In this document: in pieces, positions 61,947 through 64,000 of the stretch
How the letters are laid out: every line of letters begins with the position of its first letter
Numbering within the stretch: the first letter of the stretch is position 1
Assembly (NCBI GenBank): GCA_013398955.1
Contig: VWPU01000905.1
Location: 1-64,000, forward strand
Source of the DNA: Callaeas wilsoni
Lineage: Eukaryota > Chordata > Aves > Passeriformes > Callaeidae
Direction: 5' to 3'
Length of the DNA stretch: 64,000 nucleotides
Position numbers and translations under genes: made by a program
Notes under the pieces: model-generated
What the model saw: the letters and a program-made list of their open reading frames with translations, nothing else
What the model was told of the DNA's origin: nothing
Database searches by the model: none

Positions 61947-62975
61947 TAGAATCGGAACCATAGAACAGTTTGGGTTACAAGGGACATTAATGATCATCTA
62001 ATTCCAATCCTTCTACCATGGACAGGGACACCTTCCACTAGACCACCTCACTCAAATCCCCATCCGACCTGTCCTTGAACACTTCCAGAGATGGGACATC
62101 CACAGTTTCTCTGGGCAACCTGTTCCAGTGCCTCACCATCCTTACAGTAAAGAATTCCTTCCTAATATTTAGTCTGACCCTACGTTCTTTCAGTTTAAAG
62201 CCATTCCCCCTTGTCTGGTCACTACATGCCCTTGCAAAATGCCCCTCTCGATCTCTCTTGTAGCCTTCTTTAGTTACAGGAAGCCTGCTATAAGGTCTCC
62301 CCGGAGCCTTCTCTTTGAAAAATTCCAGCTCTCTCAGCCTGTATTTATAGAGGGAGTGCTCTAGGCCTCTGATCATCTCTTTGGCCATCCTCTGGATTTT
62401 CTCCAACAGGTCAATGTCTTCCCTGTGCTGGGACTCCAGAGCTGGATGCAGCACTGCAGGTGGGGTCTCACCAGAGCTGAGCAGAGGGGCAGAATTCCCT
62501 CCCTTGCTGTGCTGGCCATGCTGTTTTGGATGCAGCCCAGGACTCAACTGGCCTTCTAGGCTGCAAGTGCACATTGCTGGGTCATGTCCAGCCTCTCATT
62601 CTTTAACACCACCAAGTACTTCTTGGCACGGCTGCTCTTGGTTCGTTCTCCGTCCAGCCTGTATTTGTGCCTGGGATTGCCCTGACTCAGATGCAGGATG
62701 TTGAACTTGTCCTTGTGAACTTCATAAGGTTCACACAGACCTGTGAACCTGTCTCAAGCCTGTCTTGTTTCCTTTGGATGACATCCCTTGTCTCCAGCAT
62801 GCCAACTACACCACACAATGTGGTGTCATCAGCCAACTTGCTGAGGCTTCACTCAGTCCCAGTGTCCATGTCACTGGCAAAGATGTTAAACAACACAGAT
62901 CTCAATACCAACCCCCGAGGCACGACTTGTCACTGATCTTCACAGGAATTTTGTTCCAGTGGTCCAATGGACACT
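61947..62975 (-). mobile_element. CR1 LINE, longest copy, part of reverse transcriptase retained, minus strand
   Basis: About 1 kb of CR1 read right to left. The catalytic box of the CR1 reverse transcriptase appears as LADD (bases 62825-62836, minus), followed by the conserved downstream blocks and then a 178-codon open frame (62574-62038). That frame carries the ORF2 C-terminus: RLREL near residue 80, TRGNGFKLKERRVRLNIRKE in the middle, and HWNRLPRETVDVPSLEVFK near its end. The plus-strand image shows the usual blocks ('tggacagggacaccttccac', 'gggcaacctgttccagtgcc', 'aggtggggtctcaccagagc'). The endonuclease domain and the N-terminal part of the reverse transcriptase are missing, and the frame upstream of 62574 is broken. 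A poly-A run (62999-63008) lies just beyond the right edge. Confidence 0.95.
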
Positions 62976-63726
62976 AGCCGGAAGTAAGCTGTAAGAAAAA
63001 AAAAAATAATCACAGTTTAGATGTCCTGAAGATTATTTTAATGGGTGTGAGAGATAATTCAACAGACTGGGCTTAACCTTATTAAAAAAAAATTGTCAAG
63101 AAGGATGAAAATGTGGACGAGCAAAAGACCACTTAATTCCTAGAGATGGAACTTTTCTTAACATAAAAATTTGCAGTACACCTAGCATGTACCTACAAAA
63201 TAGGAATGGCTAAGGTTTGTATTAGGTAAGATTTTGAACTAGATCTCCATAATGCACTGCCTCATAAAAACTGCAAATAAAGGAGGTGTCTGATAAGCAT
63301 GCAGCTCTTGCTCACTTAGATGACATGTTCTGAGATCACATTGCCTTGATCAAAACTATTATTACAGTAGTCTCTGAAATAACTTGTGCATTGCACAAAC
63401 CTCAGAAAGAAGTATGTCACTTATTATTTCTGGACTCTTAGCTGTTTTGCAGAGTTTGGTATTGTTGCTCCTAAGTATAGGCAGGTAAGCTAAACTGACC
63501 TTCTTTATATGGAATGTTATCTGAACAGAAAAATATTGTACTTAACACTCTAACTCAAGGTAAAACCGAGTATATTTATCTATGATAAAGGCATAACTGC
63601 AACAATAATAATAATAATACCAAAACTTAAGATCTAAACTTTGTCCGGTGGAAAAGAGTCAAGAAAGTTTCCTGAGACATAATTCCTACATAATAAAACT
63701 AGTTTACAAACAAAAGAGAGACTGAA
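62976..63726. other. AT-rich non-coding stretch
   Basis: No gene recognised. An (AAT)n run lies at 63602-63619. Confidence 0.6.
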
Positions 63727-64000
63727 TGTCATAACCCGCTGGTTGGGGGTGTGATGTTCATTTTCTCATAATGCAGAACAAAGACACGTGTCAGGGAACT
63801 CTTATGCTTTTATTGTACATTTGTTATAATTTTGGCAACCACCTCACTGTTTTGACTCAAAAGGTGTAGGCTAACACGCCCTTCTTACAATACATTTCCA
63901 CAAAAAGTGTTGGCTGCCAAGCCCTTAATTTTGCACAGTATATTTCTCACCTCCCACAACACACTCCTCAAAAGTGCTGGGTCACAACACACCATCACAG
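63727..64000 (-). mobile_element. Probable ERVK-like LTR, minus strand, cut by window edge
   Basis: The plus strand starts with 'tgtcataacccgctggttgg', so the minus strand would end '..GGGTTATGACA' with the CA of an LTR end. A poly-A signal is seen on the minus strand at about 63810-63822 (ACAATAAAAGC), about 90 bases from that end, a spacing that fits a short R-U5. Beyond it three related copies of a CTCAAAAG-GTG-GGCT-like motif occur (63856, 63899, 63967), which would lie in U3. The other end is outside or at the window border, so terminal repeats and target duplication cannot be checked. Confidence 0.45.

Noticed and set aside
1..64000. CRISPR arrays, operons, phage or bacterial mobile elements
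   Set aside because: There is no regularly spaced direct repeat with unique spacers and no dense coding. All recognised elements are of avian nuclear type.

Overview
The window reads as non-coding DNA from a bird nuclear genome, most likely a songbird or other passerine. It is clearly AT-rich and CpG-poor and is broken by short GC-richer islands. Nearly every island I can identify is a transposable-element copy of an avian type: seven 5'-truncated CR1 LINE fragments, several LTRs of endogenous retrovirus-like elements without recognisable gag, pol or env, and one tRNA-Ile-derived SINE that resembles the zebra finch TguSINE1 family. No bacterial, phage or plasmid features are present, and there is no operon, CRISPR array, rRNA or intact tRNA gene.

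Layout. 1-876 is a packed repeat cluster: the 3' part of an LTR, a tRNA-Ile SINE, then the 3' end of a CR1. A second CR1 3' end lies at 1888-2062. 3190-3503 is a CpG-rich ERVK-like LTR fragment, followed to about 4660 by sequence that looks LTR-derived but that I cannot assign firmly. 4660-36900 is mostly unique-looking AT-rich DNA with microsatellites, one unexplained GC-rich patch (9615-9915) and four CR1 pieces (12832-13035 minus, 17310-17850 plus, 26658-27285 minus, 33085-33782 plus). Three large LTRs follow: about 36900-38081, 45942-46533 and 49790-50370. An assembly gap of 444 N (48467-48910) is bordered by a (CCTCT)n array. The longest CR1 fragment (61947-62975, minus) keeps the reverse-transcriptase LADD box and a 178-codon open stretch. 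The window ends inside another probable LTR (63727-64000, minus).

No protein-coding gene could be supported. The open frames outside repeats are about as long as chance allows in DNA of this composition. Two short intervals (43608-43671 and 45212-45306) have splice-like edges and one open frame each and are given as weak exon candidates. The region is best described as an intron or gene desert. I found no convincing new biological system. The most checkable oddities are a perfect 13-bp hairpin at 45676-45705, the retroviral-type subrepeats at the right edge, the simple-repeat-bordered gap, and the SINE beside the LTR at the left edge. Family names are from memory of avian repeats and were not searched.
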